Origin: an uncultured Clostridia bacterium
GTDB lineage: Bacteria; Bacillota; Clostridia; Oscillospirales; Oscillospiraceae
NCBI GenBank assembly: GCA_945635805.1
Contig: CALZCW010000036.1
Coordinates: forward strand, 1-6,710
Reading direction: 5' to 3'
Length of the DNA stretch: 6,710 nt
Positions 1 through 5,681 of this stretch are shown here, piece by piece. The position numbers were made by a program, and so were the translations under genes. The first letter of the stretch is position 1. Every line of letters starts with the position of its first letter. The notes beneath the pieces are model-generated. The model was given only the letters and a program-made list of their open reading frames with translations. It ran no database searches and was not told the origin of the DNA.

Positions 1-127
1 GGTTTTGGCCCGCAGCGGCGCGAAGGTCCTCCACGACCGCTGTGTGGAGCTGGCGAAGCAGTTCGGCGTAGAGGTGGAGGTACTTTCCTCTTTCCGGGAA
101 CTGCCCGGTACGCTGGTCCACGGATGA
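1..127 (+). CDS. Aspartokinase, C-terminal end of catalytic domain (partial, 5' end outside window)
   Basis: Only the last 41 codons are visible, read from position 2 to a TGA at 125-127. The stretch SGAKVLHDRCVELA, then V-SSF and P-GTLV, matches the end of the amino acid kinase catalytic domain of aspartate kinases. That family normally reads LGAKVLHPR-VELA followed by SSF---GT. Aspartate kinase phosphorylates L-aspartate with ATP, the first step towards lysine, threonine and methionine, in the cytoplasm. The Pro of the usual LHPR is Asp here. In most aspartokinases two ACT regulatory domains (roughly 130-150 residues) follow the GT-L/I motif. Here translation stops two residues later, and a strong terminator begins 21 bases after the stop, so the ACT region is absent rather than merely out of frame. 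Another amino acid kinase with the same signature remains possible because the ATP- and substrate-binding N-terminal part is not seen. Confidence 0.8.
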   Translation, partial: VLARSGAKVLHDRCVELAKQFGVEVEVLSSFRELPGTLVHG

Positions 128-148
128 GCTTCTTCTGATAGCGGCAAG

Positions 149-182
149 GGCGCGCTGCAGCGTTTTGCAGCGCGCCTTTTTT
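149..182 (+). terminator. Intrinsic terminator after the aspartokinase gene
   Basis: A perfect 11-bp stem (GGCGCGCTGCA at 149-159 paired with TGCAGCGCGCC at 166-176) has a 6-base loop and is followed by six T residues at 177-182. It begins 21 bases after the aspartokinase stop. The thioredoxin gene on the other strand ends at 181, so the hairpin lies between two convergent genes. Read on the minus strand the stem is followed by CCCTTGCC, not a T run, so it is a good terminator only for the plus strand, though it could slow leftward transcription. Confidence 0.92.
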
Positions 183-492
183 AGCTTAAATTCAGAATGC
201 TGCACAGCTCCTCTTCGCTGCGCAGGCCGTTGACGCGGTGGAGGATCTCTCCGTCAAGCATCATGATGATAGTCGGCACACTGAGAATGTCGAATTGCTG
301 TGCCAGCCCCTCCTGCTCTGCCACATTGGCCTTGCAGAATTTATAGCGCTCGCCGTAGATGGCCTCCAGCTTGTCAAAAACCGGCTCCATGCTCCGGCAG
401 GGGACACAGTTGTCCTGATAGAAGTCAATGAGCACCGGCTGCTCGGCAAATTCCGTCTCCCTGCGAAAATTTTCATTGGTCAGGTGTATCAT
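181..492 (-). CDS. Thioredoxin-family protein, 103 aa, CVPC active site
   Basis: A single thioredoxin fold of 103 residues, the usual length of a free bacterial thioredoxin. No signal peptide or membrane segment is visible, so it is cytoplasmic. It should reduce protein disulphides by thiol exchange. Visible landmarks are VLIDFY at residues 20-25 with the buried Asp23, the redox pair Cys29-Val-Pro-Cys32, the cis-proline motif SVPT with Pro73, and Gly89 near the C-terminus. The active site reads DNCVPC instead of the classical WCGPC: the Trp before the first Cys is Asn and the Gly is Val, changes that usually shift redox potential or partner choice. An extra Cys53 lies in the middle of the fold. 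The start at 492 is chosen over an in-frame ATG at 534 because AAAGGAG (500-506) sits 7 bases upstream of it and homology begins there. The gene appears monocistronic, with 158 bases separating it from the upstream kinase-like gene. Confidence 0.9.
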   Translation of the reverse strand: MIHLTNENFRRETEFAEQPVLIDFYQDNCVPCRSMEPVFDKLEAIYGERYKFCKANVAEQEGLAQQFDILSVPTIIMMLDGEILHRVNGLRSEEELCSILNLS

Positions 493-523
493 AAAACCGC
501 TCCTTTGCTCCCATGCTGTGGTT

Positions 524-552
524 AGCATATGCACAGGACCGGGTTTTATCAG
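524..552 (-). promoter_or_regulatory. Possible sigma-A promoter for the thioredoxin gene
   Basis: On the minus strand CTGATA (547-552) and TATGCT (524-529) are separated by 17 bases. Each matches four of six consensus positions of TTGACA and TATAAT. The site would start transcription about 25 bases upstream of the thioredoxin start codon. It is a weak match chosen because the gap to the preceding gene suggests a separate promoter. The rest of 493-650 shows no clear gene or terminator. Confidence 0.3.
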
Positions 553-650
553 GGGAAAGCGTGACTGGGAGGAATCTCCTTTTCGCTATGCAAAAGCATG
601 GCCTTGAAACTTCGCACCTGCGAGCCACTCCGATTTGCCGGCGGGAAAAG

Positions 651-1244
651 TCACTTACACGCGGCGACGATCAGCTCCACGCAGGCTTCCTCCTCCAAAA
701 CGCCGCTGTTGAGGCACAAGTCATAGTTCTGGGCCTGTCCCCAGTTGCGGCCTGTGTAATTTTTGTAGTAGACGCGGCGCTTCTGGTCCTTTTCCGCCAG
801 GCGCTTCTCCGGCGACTTGTCCTTTTCTCCGTAGCGCTCCACAATGCGCTTGGCGCGGCTTTTCATATCCGCGTGGATGAATACATGGAGGCAGTCCTTG
901 TGTTCCCGCAGGATATAGTCGGCGCAGCGTCCGACGATGACGCAACGGCCCTGCTCCGCCAGTTCCTCAATGAATCTGGTCTGCTCGATGTAGAGCCGGT
1001 CGTGCATGGAAAGGCCGTCGGCGCTGTACTGCCCCGCCGTGGCCATGGCAAACAGCAGACTGCTCTTGGCGCTGGCATATTCGCCGCTTTCCTCGATGAA
1101 TTCCGGGGAAAAGCCGCTGCGCTCTGCGACCTTGTTGACCAGCTCCCGGTCATAGAACTGATAGCCCAGCCGTTCGGCAACCAGCTTGCCGATGGTGCGG
1201 CCGCCGCTGCCGAACTCCCGGCTGATGGTGATGATGCTTTTCAT
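651..1244 (-). CDS. Cytidylate kinase-like P-loop protein (Cytidylate_kin2 family), 197 aa
   Basis: A soluble 197-residue P-loop kinase-like protein of the cytidylate kinase-like family common in gut Clostridia. The N-terminus ISREFGSGGRTIGK (residues 7-20) is the phosphate-binding loop with Lys20. It is followed by YDREL (31-35), which corresponds to the nucleotide-monophosphate side of CMP kinases, and VGRCADYIL (104-112), a hallmark of this subfamily. A basic lid-like stretch EKRLAEKDQKRR (146-157) and a C-terminal YDLCLNSG (174-181) complete the fold. True Cmk proteins differ in the P-loop (typically DGPAGSGKS), so the substrate is uncertain and the gene should not be called cmk. The start at 1244 is supported by AGGAGG (1254-1259) nine bases upstream; a longer in-frame reading from 1352 runs into the pyrophosphatase gene and is unlikely. 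It lies 22 bases downstream of the pyrophosphatase gene and is probably cotranscribed with it. Confidence 0.87.
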   Translation of the reverse strand: MKSIITISREFGSGGRTIGKLVAERLGYQFYDRELVNKVAERSGFSPEFIEESGEYASAKSSLLFAMATAGQYSADGLSMHDRLYIEQTRFIEELAEQGRCVIVGRCADYILREHKDCLHVFIHADMKSRAKRIVERYGEKDKSPEKRLAEKDQKRRVYYKNYTGRNWGQAQNYDLCLNSGVLEEEACVELIVAACK

Positions 1245-1266
1245 GATCGCACGCCTCCTGTTCTTT

Positions 1267-2883
1267 TTAACCCCACATTGCCGACAGTGCGGGGATGATC
1301 TGCTTCTTTCTCGACATGACCTTCGGCAGGAACACCGTGTTCGCCTTGGCATCCTGGGAGAACGCCATGCGGATGGTGTCCTCGTCGCCCAGATAGATGA
1401 GCTGCGTGCCCTCCAGGAGCACGTCCGTCAGCATCAGCAGCATGAGGCTGTAATGCTTCTCCGCCATGGTCCTGCGCATTTGCTCCAGGAATTCCTCCTT
1501 GCGCTCCAAAATGTGGGCGGAATTGACGCAGGTGATCTGCCCCACGCCCAGATCGTGGCCGGCAATGTGGAAATCCTTGAAGTCTGTGAACAGCAGCTCC
1601 TTGGCCGTCTTGTCATCGGACCAGGAGGCGGAGAAGATCGCCTGTCCCAGCTCCTCCAGAGACACGTTGGCAATGCGGGCCAGACGCTCTGCCATGTTGC
1701 GGTCGCGCTGGGTGCAGGTGGGCGATTTGAACATGACCGTATCGGACACGATGGCCGCTGCCATCAGACCTGCCAGCTTTTCCGAGGGCATCAGGCCCTT
1801 TTCCTGGTACATGCCGGCGATGATGGTAGTGGTGCTGCCCACCGGCTCGTTACGGAAGTAGATGGGATTGCCCGTCTGGATGTCCGCCAGGCGGTGATGG
1901 TCGATGATCTCCAGGATCTCCGCCTGTTCCAGACCGGCCACCGACTGGGCCGCCTCATTGTGGTCCACCAGAACCACCCGTTTTCTGCGGGGACGAATCA
2001 AATGGTAGCGGGAAAGGGTGCCTACCACCCGCTCGTTTTCGTCTAAAATCGGGTAGCAGCGGTAGCGGCTCTTTAACATTCCCTCGCGCACGTCGTCCAC
2101 ATAGTCGTCCAGGTGGAAGCACTCCAAGTCCGTGGTGCGGCAGACCCGGGCAATGGGAACGGACTGGTAGATCAGGCGCACGGCGCGGTAGGCGTCGAAG
2201 GGGGTGGAGATGATGCAGGTGTCCGTAGGCATGGCGCGAAGCTCCTCGTCCAGCTCCGCCTGGCAGACGATAACGCATCTGACCCCCAGCTCCAGGGCAC
2301 GGCGCACCATATCCGGCTGCTGGCCGCAGACAACAATGCTGTCCTTGGAGGAAAACAGCAGGTTTTCCCGATTCTGGGGCAGGGCGATGGTCACGTCGCC
2401 GCTGATGGTGTCCACCAGATTGCCGGCCTCATTGAGAATACGGCCCTCTAAAACGCTCAACAGGTTAAAAACGGGGATCTGCTCGATGTGGGGCCGCTCG
2501 ATGGAGCGCATATCGCAGGCAGCAATGTCGCCGGAGGAGAGCATACCGAACAGGGTGCCGTCCTCGTTGGTCACCGGAATGGCGGCGACGCTGCGGTCCG
2601 CCGTCAGCACCGACCAGGCATGGCTGACGGTTACAGCAGACGACAGGGCCGGCGGCGTGTCATAGGCCAGATCCCGCACCTGGGTGCGCACGGTCTTGAC
2701 CCACTCCGGCGCGGTAAAGCCGAAGCGGTCCAATACGAGCTGTGTCTCGTCACTGACGTGGCCCAGACGCCCGGCGCGGTATTCCCGGTCGCCCAGAGAA
2801 TTGCGCAGGGCCGCATAGGCCATGGCGGAAACAATGGAATCCGTATCCGGATTGCGGTGGCCGATGACGTAGATAGTATCCAT
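1267..2883 (-). CDS. ppaC: CBS-domain manganese-dependent inorganic pyrophosphatase (family II), 538 aa
   Basis: Hydrolyses pyrophosphate to two phosphates in the cytoplasm, driving biosynthetic reactions forward. At 538 residues it is far longer than plain family II enzymes (about 310) because a regulatory insert splits the DHH domain. Metal-site motifs are GHRNPDTDS (residues 8-16; His9, Asp13, Asp15), VDHNE (306-310), DHH (329-331) and SDT (380-382). The C-terminal DHHA2 domain carries SRKKQ (524-528), which binds the substrate phosphates. The insert holds a first CBS motif (about 72-127), a DRTGG-like domain (about 140-240) and a second CBS motif (about 245-297). In characterised CBS-pyrophosphatases AMP and ADP inhibit, while ATP or diadenosine polyphosphates activate. 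All catalytic motifs are present, so the enzyme should be active. The start at 2883 has AAAGGAG (2890-2896) six bases upstream. It is first in a likely two-gene unit with the cytidylate kinase-like gene and is divergent from the nucleotidyltransferase. Confidence 0.96.
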   Translation of the reverse strand: MDTIYVIGHRNPDTDSIVSAMAYAALRNSLGDREYRAGRLGHVSDETQLVLDRFGFTAPEWVKTVRTQVRDLAYDTPPALSSAVTVSHAWSVLTADRSVAAIPVTNEDGTLFGMLSSGDIAACDMRSIERPHIEQIPVFNLLSVLEGRILNEAGNLVDTISGDVTIALPQNRENLLFSSKDSIVVCGQQPDMVRRALELGVRCVIVCQAELDEELRAMPTDTCIISTPFDAYRAVRLIYQSVPIARVCRTTDLECFHLDDYVDDVREGMLKSRYRCYPILDENERVVGTLSRYHLIRPRRKRVVLVDHNEAAQSVAGLEQAEILEIIDHHRLADIQTGNPIYFRNEPVGSTTTIIAGMYQEKGLMPSEKLAGLMAAAIVSDTVMFKSPTCTQRDRNMAERLARIANVSLEELGQAIFSASWSDDKTAKELLFTDFKDFHIAGHDLGVGQITCVNSAHILERKEEFLEQMRRTMAEKHYSLMLLMLTDVLLEGTQLIYLGDEDTIRMAFSQDAKANTVFLPKVMSRKKQIIPALSAMWG

Positions 2884-2912
2884 GTTACGCTCCTTTTTCC
2901 TTTTCTATCTTC

Positions 2913-2941
2913 ATCGTACCCATTTTTTTCGCAACTGTCAA
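2913..2941 (-). promoter_or_regulatory. Sigma-A promoter for the pyrophosphatase gene
   Basis: On the minus strand a perfect -35 TTGACA (2936-2941) is followed after 17 bases by TACGAT (2913-2918), four of six matches to TATAAT. Transcription would begin near 2906, giving a leader of roughly 20-25 bases that contains the ribosome site at 2890-2896. The spacer includes a run of seven A residues. Confidence 0.72.
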
Positions 2942-2952
2942 CGCCTATGGGG

Positions 2953-2966
2953 AGAAAAATTTTTCT
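2953..2966. promoter_or_regulatory. Perfect 14-base AT-rich palindrome between divergent promoters
   Basis: AGAAAAATTTTTCT is exactly self-complementary. It lies upstream of both -35 boxes: 12 bases from the minus-strand -35 (2936-2941) and 15 bases from the plus-strand -35 (2981-2986). A second, wider inverted pair, CGCAACT (2930-2936) and AGTTGCG (2979-2985), flanks it with its centre two bases away. The arrangement is what one expects of a shared operator or an AT-rich upstream element. No specific regulator can be named from the sequence. Confidence 0.35.
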
Positions 2967-2980
2967 TTCTGGGAAAAGAG

Positions 2981-3009
2981 TTGCGTCCTTTTGCGAAATT
3001 TGTTATAAT
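2981..3009 (+). promoter_or_regulatory. Extended -10 promoter for the nucleotidyltransferase gene
   Basis: A perfect TATAAT (3004-3009) is preceded by TG at 3001-3002, an extended -10 element. TTGCGT (2981-2986) sits 17 bases upstream as a weak -35 (three of six). Transcription would begin near 3016. The roughly 45-base leader holds a small hairpin, GTCGC-AAT-GCGAC (3026-3038), and the ribosome site AAGGAAG (3048-3054). Confidence 0.75.
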
Positions 3010-3060
3010 ATTAGACACTGTATCCGTCGCAATGCGACAAAAAGAGTAAGGAAGTGCTTT

Positions 3061-3966
3061 ATGAAACAGCCTACGTTAGTGGTCCTTGCCGCCGGAATGG
3101 GCAGCCGCTTTGGCGGTCTGAAGCAGATGACGCCTGTGGACAATCAGGGCAACAGCATCCTGCACTACTCCATCTATGACGCCATTCAGGCCGGCTTCGG
3201 CAAGGTGGTCTTCGTCATCAAAAAGGCCATCGAGGAGGATTTCCGCCAGATCACAGCCGGTCTGGAAAAACATATCGATGTCGCCTATGCCTTCCAGGAG
3301 GTAGATATGCTTCCCTCCGGCTTCCAAGTGCCCGAGGGACGGACCAAGCCCTGGGGAACGGGTCACGCCGTGCTCTGCGCCAAGGACGAGGTGGACGGCC
3401 CCTTTACCGTCATCAACTCCGATGATTTCTATGGCCGCGGCGCCTATATGGCCATCGCTGACTTTCTCCGCCAGCCCCACAGTGACCGGGAATACGCCAT
3501 GGTGGGCTTCCTGCTGAAAAACGCTCTGACGGAGAACGGCTCCGTAGCCCGGGGCGTCTGTGAGCTGCAGAACGGCAACCTTGCCAAGGTCACCGAGCGG
3601 ACCAAGATCTTTAAGCGCGGCAGCGATGCCGCCTACACCGAGGACGGGGAACACTTTGTCCCCCTCAGCGGCGATACGGTGGTCTCCATGAATTTCTGGG
3701 GCTATCAGCCCTCCATGATGGAGGAGCTGGAGCGGCGTTTCCCCGTATTCCTGGAGGAGCGCCTGCCGAAAGACCCGGTTAAATGCGAATTCTATCTTCC
3801 CTTCGCCACCGACGCTCTCATCCAGGAGGGCAGCGCAAGCGTCCGTGTGCTCAAGACCGATGAGACCTGGTACGGCGTGACCTACCGGGAGGATCTGCCC
3901 ACAGTGGTGGATGCCATTGCCGCCATGCGCAGAGCCGGGAAGTACCCTGAGATCCTGTTCGGCTGA
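3061..3966 (+). CDS. Sugar-phosphate-type nucleotidyltransferase (NTP_transferase family), 301 aa
   Basis: A soluble 301-residue protein with a Rossmann-like nucleotidyltransferase fold. The signature LAAGMGSRFGGLKQ (residues 9-22) contains the loop that binds the triphosphate, with Arg16 and Lys21. PWGTGHA (97-103) resembles the base-recognition loop of sugar nucleotidyltransferases, and NSDD (119-122) is the metal-binding aspartate motif. NFWGYQP (211-217) is a conserved later strand. Such enzymes transfer a nucleotidyl group from an NTP to a sugar phosphate (or choline phosphate) and release pyrophosphate. The exact NTP and sugar cannot be read from the sequence. Related proteins in other bacteria often sit beside a choline/aminoglycoside-type or hexosamine kinase, which is absent here. 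The start has AAGGAAG six bases upstream and its own promoter. There is no terminator before the AraC-type gene 43 bases downstream, so the two may be cotranscribed. Confidence 0.88.
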   Translation: MKQPTLVVLAAGMGSRFGGLKQMTPVDNQGNSILHYSIYDAIQAGFGKVVFVIKKAIEEDFRQITAGLEKHIDVAYAFQEVDMLPSGFQVPEGRTKPWGTGHAVLCAKDEVDGPFTVINSDDFYGRGAYMAIADFLRQPHSDREYAMVGFLLKNALTENGSVARGVCELQNGNLAKVTERTKIFKRGSDAAYTEDGEHFVPLSGDTVVSMNFWGYQPSMMEELERRFPVFLEERLPKDPVKCEFYLPFATDALIQEGSASVRVLKTDETWYGVTYREDLPTVVDAIAAMRRAGKYPEILFG

Positions 3967-4009
3967 GACAGCATTTAGTTTACATAACATTCTTTGGGAG
4001 GCGGTAGAC

Positions 4010-5176
4010 ATGATTAAAAATCTGAATAAGCAGAGTTTTGCCAACTTCGGCAAGGTTTTGCGGGACAGTATGCCAAACCGCGGATTTCCAAAGGGTGCCG
4101 AGTGGACAGAAAAGGTCCGTTATTTTTCCCGGGAGGAGCTTTTCTTCTACCGCTGCACCGAACCGGTCTACCTGGATTTTGAGATGGGTATGACCGTTCT
4201 GGCAATACGGCGGAACAACACCGTGATCTGCTTCTATTTGGACAAGCCGGTGTGCATTGCCGCCGGGACGGAATTTGCCCCGGTTCCCTATCAGGAGGAG
4301 TGTTCCGTCCGTCTGGCTGCTCCTGCGGGGAATCCCCCTGTCCAGACAACGCCGTTTCAGGCCACCGACGATCTGAAGGTCCGGGACAAGCTGCGCCTGA
4401 GCGAGATCTATACCCTGTTTTTCCGGGAGGAGGAAAGCGGCTTCCTGTTCAAGGGAGAGCGCCACTCCATGTATGAGCTGACCTATGTCGATCGCGGGCA
4501 GCTCCACTGCGTCGTCGACGGCAACGGCTTCCTGCTCAGGCAGGGACAGCTCATGATCTTTGCGCCCCAGCAGTGGCACACCCAGTACACGGATCTGAAC
4601 ATCACCGCGAAATTCCTGACCATCGCCTTCGACATGGACTGCGATTTCCCGCTGAATCTGGGCGGGCGCGTCTTTGACCTGTCCTCTGCCGAGGCCGTAT
4701 ACCTCAAGCAGCTCCTCAAGGAGATCGACAACGAAGACCAGTTCAGCGCAGATTTTATCCGCTGCAACCTGAAGCTGCTGCTGCTGTCGGTGCTGCGGAA
4801 TATCGGCGGCAAGAAGAAGCGGCTGAAAACGCCTCTGGCTCTGCGCAACGAGAACCTCATCGTCAGCCGCGCCCTGCAATATATCGCAGAGCACGTCTAC
4901 GACAAGCTGTCGGTGGAGATCGTCGCCAAGGAGATCAGCGTCAGTGCCTCCCATCTGACCGCCCTGTTCCATCGCCAGATGTCCATTTCTCCCGGCGAGT
5001 ACATCCGCCGCGTCAAGCTGGAGGAAAGCAAGGCTCTGATCCGTGAGGGAAAGATGAATTTTTCCCAGATCGCCGCCGCGCTGAACTACTCCACCATTCA
5101 CCATTTTTCCCGCCAGTTCAAGGACAATTTCGGCATCCCGCCCTCTGAGTATGCCAAGTCCATCAAAGCGGAGTAA
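4010..5176 (+). CDS. AraC-family transcriptional regulator with cupin-like sensor and extra N-terminal domain, 388 aa
   Basis: A 388-residue regulator, longer than the usual 280-300 of AraC/XylS proteins. The C-terminal 100 residues form the paired helix-turn-helix DNA-binding domain: the first around 300-321 (KLSVEIVAKEISVSASHLTALF), the second around 350-371, ending in the typical FGIPPSEY (374-381). Residues about 145-215 form a cupin-like ligand pocket (HSMYELTYVDRG, then RQGQLMIFAPQQWH). The first 130 residues are additional. FANFGKVL (10-17) and the later FYLDKPV-IAAGTEFAPVP region look like another jelly-roll, vaguely like ureidoglycolate lyase-type cupins; this is inference only. The effector is unknown. 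The start at 4010 is chosen because GGGAGG (3996-4001) lies eight bases upstream; an in-frame ATG at 3911 lies inside the preceding gene. It may regulate the adjacent nucleotidyltransferase or itself. Its last 14 bases overlap the end of spmB on the other strand. Confidence 0.92.
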   Translation: MIKNLNKQSFANFGKVLRDSMPNRGFPKGAEWTEKVRYFSREELFFYRCTEPVYLDFEMGMTVLAIRRNNTVICFYLDKPVCIAAGTEFAPVPYQEECSVRLAAPAGNPPVQTTPFQATDDLKVRDKLRLSEIYTLFFREEESGFLFKGERHSMYELTYVDRGQLHCVVDGNGFLLRQGQLMIFAPQQWHTQYTDLNITAKFLTIAFDMDCDFPLNLGGRVFDLSSAEAVYLKQLLKEIDNEDQFSADFIRCNLKLLLLSVLRNIGGKKKRLKTPLALRNENLIVSRALQYIAEHVYDKLSVEIVAKEISVSASHLTALFHRQMSISPGEYIRRVKLEESKALIREGKMNFSQIAAALNYSTIHHFSRQFKDNFGIPPSEYAKSIKAE

Positions 5177-5681
5177 AAAACAGTCTGGCCGTCAGGCTGG
5201 CCATGACAAAGCCGCTCAGATCCGCGATCAGCGCCGCCGGGATAGCATAGCGCGTCTTGCGGATGCCCGCCGCGCCGAAATAGACGGAGATGGTATAAAA
5301 GGTCGTCTCCGTGCTGCCCAGCATTACCGCCGCCGTCCGTCCGATGAGGGAATCCGGGCCATAGGTGGACATGAGGTCAGCCCCCACCGCCAGGGCTGCG
5401 CTGCCGGAAAAAGGCCGCAGGAGCACCAGCGGCATCGTCTCCGCCGGGATTCCCAACACTTTGCAGACCGGTGACAAAAACTGCGTCAGCAGCTCAATGG
5501 CACCGGATGCCCGGAGCATATGCACTGCCGAAAGGAGCATCACCAGCGCCGGCGCAATGGACAGCAGCAGCTTCAGCCCCTCCAGGCCGCCCTCCAGCAG
5601 GGCGCTGTAGACGTCCTGCTTTTTTGCCAATCCGATCACTGCGATCAATATCATCAGCCCCGGAACCAGCAGGTCAAGCAC
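5163..5681 (-). CDS. spmB: Spore maturation protein B, 172 aa, GTG start
   Basis: A hydrophobic 172-residue membrane protein of the nucleoside-recognition 'Gate' family, needed with SpmA for spore core dehydration and heat resistance in Bacillus and Clostridium. Several membrane segments are visible (about 4-19, 37-55, 83-100, 114-135, 146-170). Signatures are RPFSGSAAL (89-97) and GSTETTFYTISVYFGAAGI (122-140). The length matches the family. The start is GTG at 5681, confirmed by GGGAGGG (5688-5694) six bases upstream. It overlaps the spmA stop by eight bases, so the two are translationally coupled. Its transport substrate, if any, is not established. In Bacillus subtilis spmAB follow dacB; here dacB is not next to them. 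A hairpin followed by six U residues lies inside the final codons, and the 3' end overlaps the convergent AraC-type gene. Confidence 0.95.
   Translation of the reverse strand: MLDLLVPGLMILIAVIGLAKKQDVYSALLEGGLEGLKLLLSIAPALVMLLSAVHMLRASGAIELLTQFLSPVCKVLGIPAETMPLVLLRPFSGSAALAVGADLMSTYGPDSLIGRTAAVMLGSTETTFYTISVYFGAAGIRKTRYAIPAALIADLSGFVMASLTARLFFTPL
5175..5207 (-). terminator. Terminator-like hairpin and U-tract inside the 3' end of spmB
   Basis: On the minus strand GTC-(A)-TGGCC (5207-5203, with one bulged base, to 5186 side) pairs with GGCCA-GAC across an 8-base loop. Two bases and then six T residues at 5180-5175 follow. This is the form of an intrinsic terminator, but it lies before the spmB stop codon at 5163-5165, so termination there would cut the message inside the last few codons. 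On the plus strand the hairpin begins seven bases after the AraC-type stop but lacks a T run. Stem strength is moderate, and it could be a by-product of the Leu-Phe-Phe codons. Confidence 0.35.

Noticed and set aside
585..602. Hairpin GCTATGC-AAAA-GCATGGC downstream of the cytidylate kinase-like gene
   Set aside because: It has no T run on either side and one weak pair, so it is not a convincing terminator or RNA gene. A 16-codon frame nearby on the minus strand lacks a ribosome site.
513..2046. Long plus-strand open frames (513-1298 and 1186-2046) opposite the kinase-like and pyrophosphatase genes
   Set aside because: They are antisense to genes with unmistakable family motifs, have no ribosome site, and show compositions typical of shadow frames in GC-rich DNA.
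3076..5104. Long minus-strand open frames (3076-4053 and 3980-5104)
   Set aside because: They are complements of the nucleotidyltransferase and AraC-type genes, both of which have clear motifs, ribosome sites and starts; the shadow proteins show no recognisable domain.
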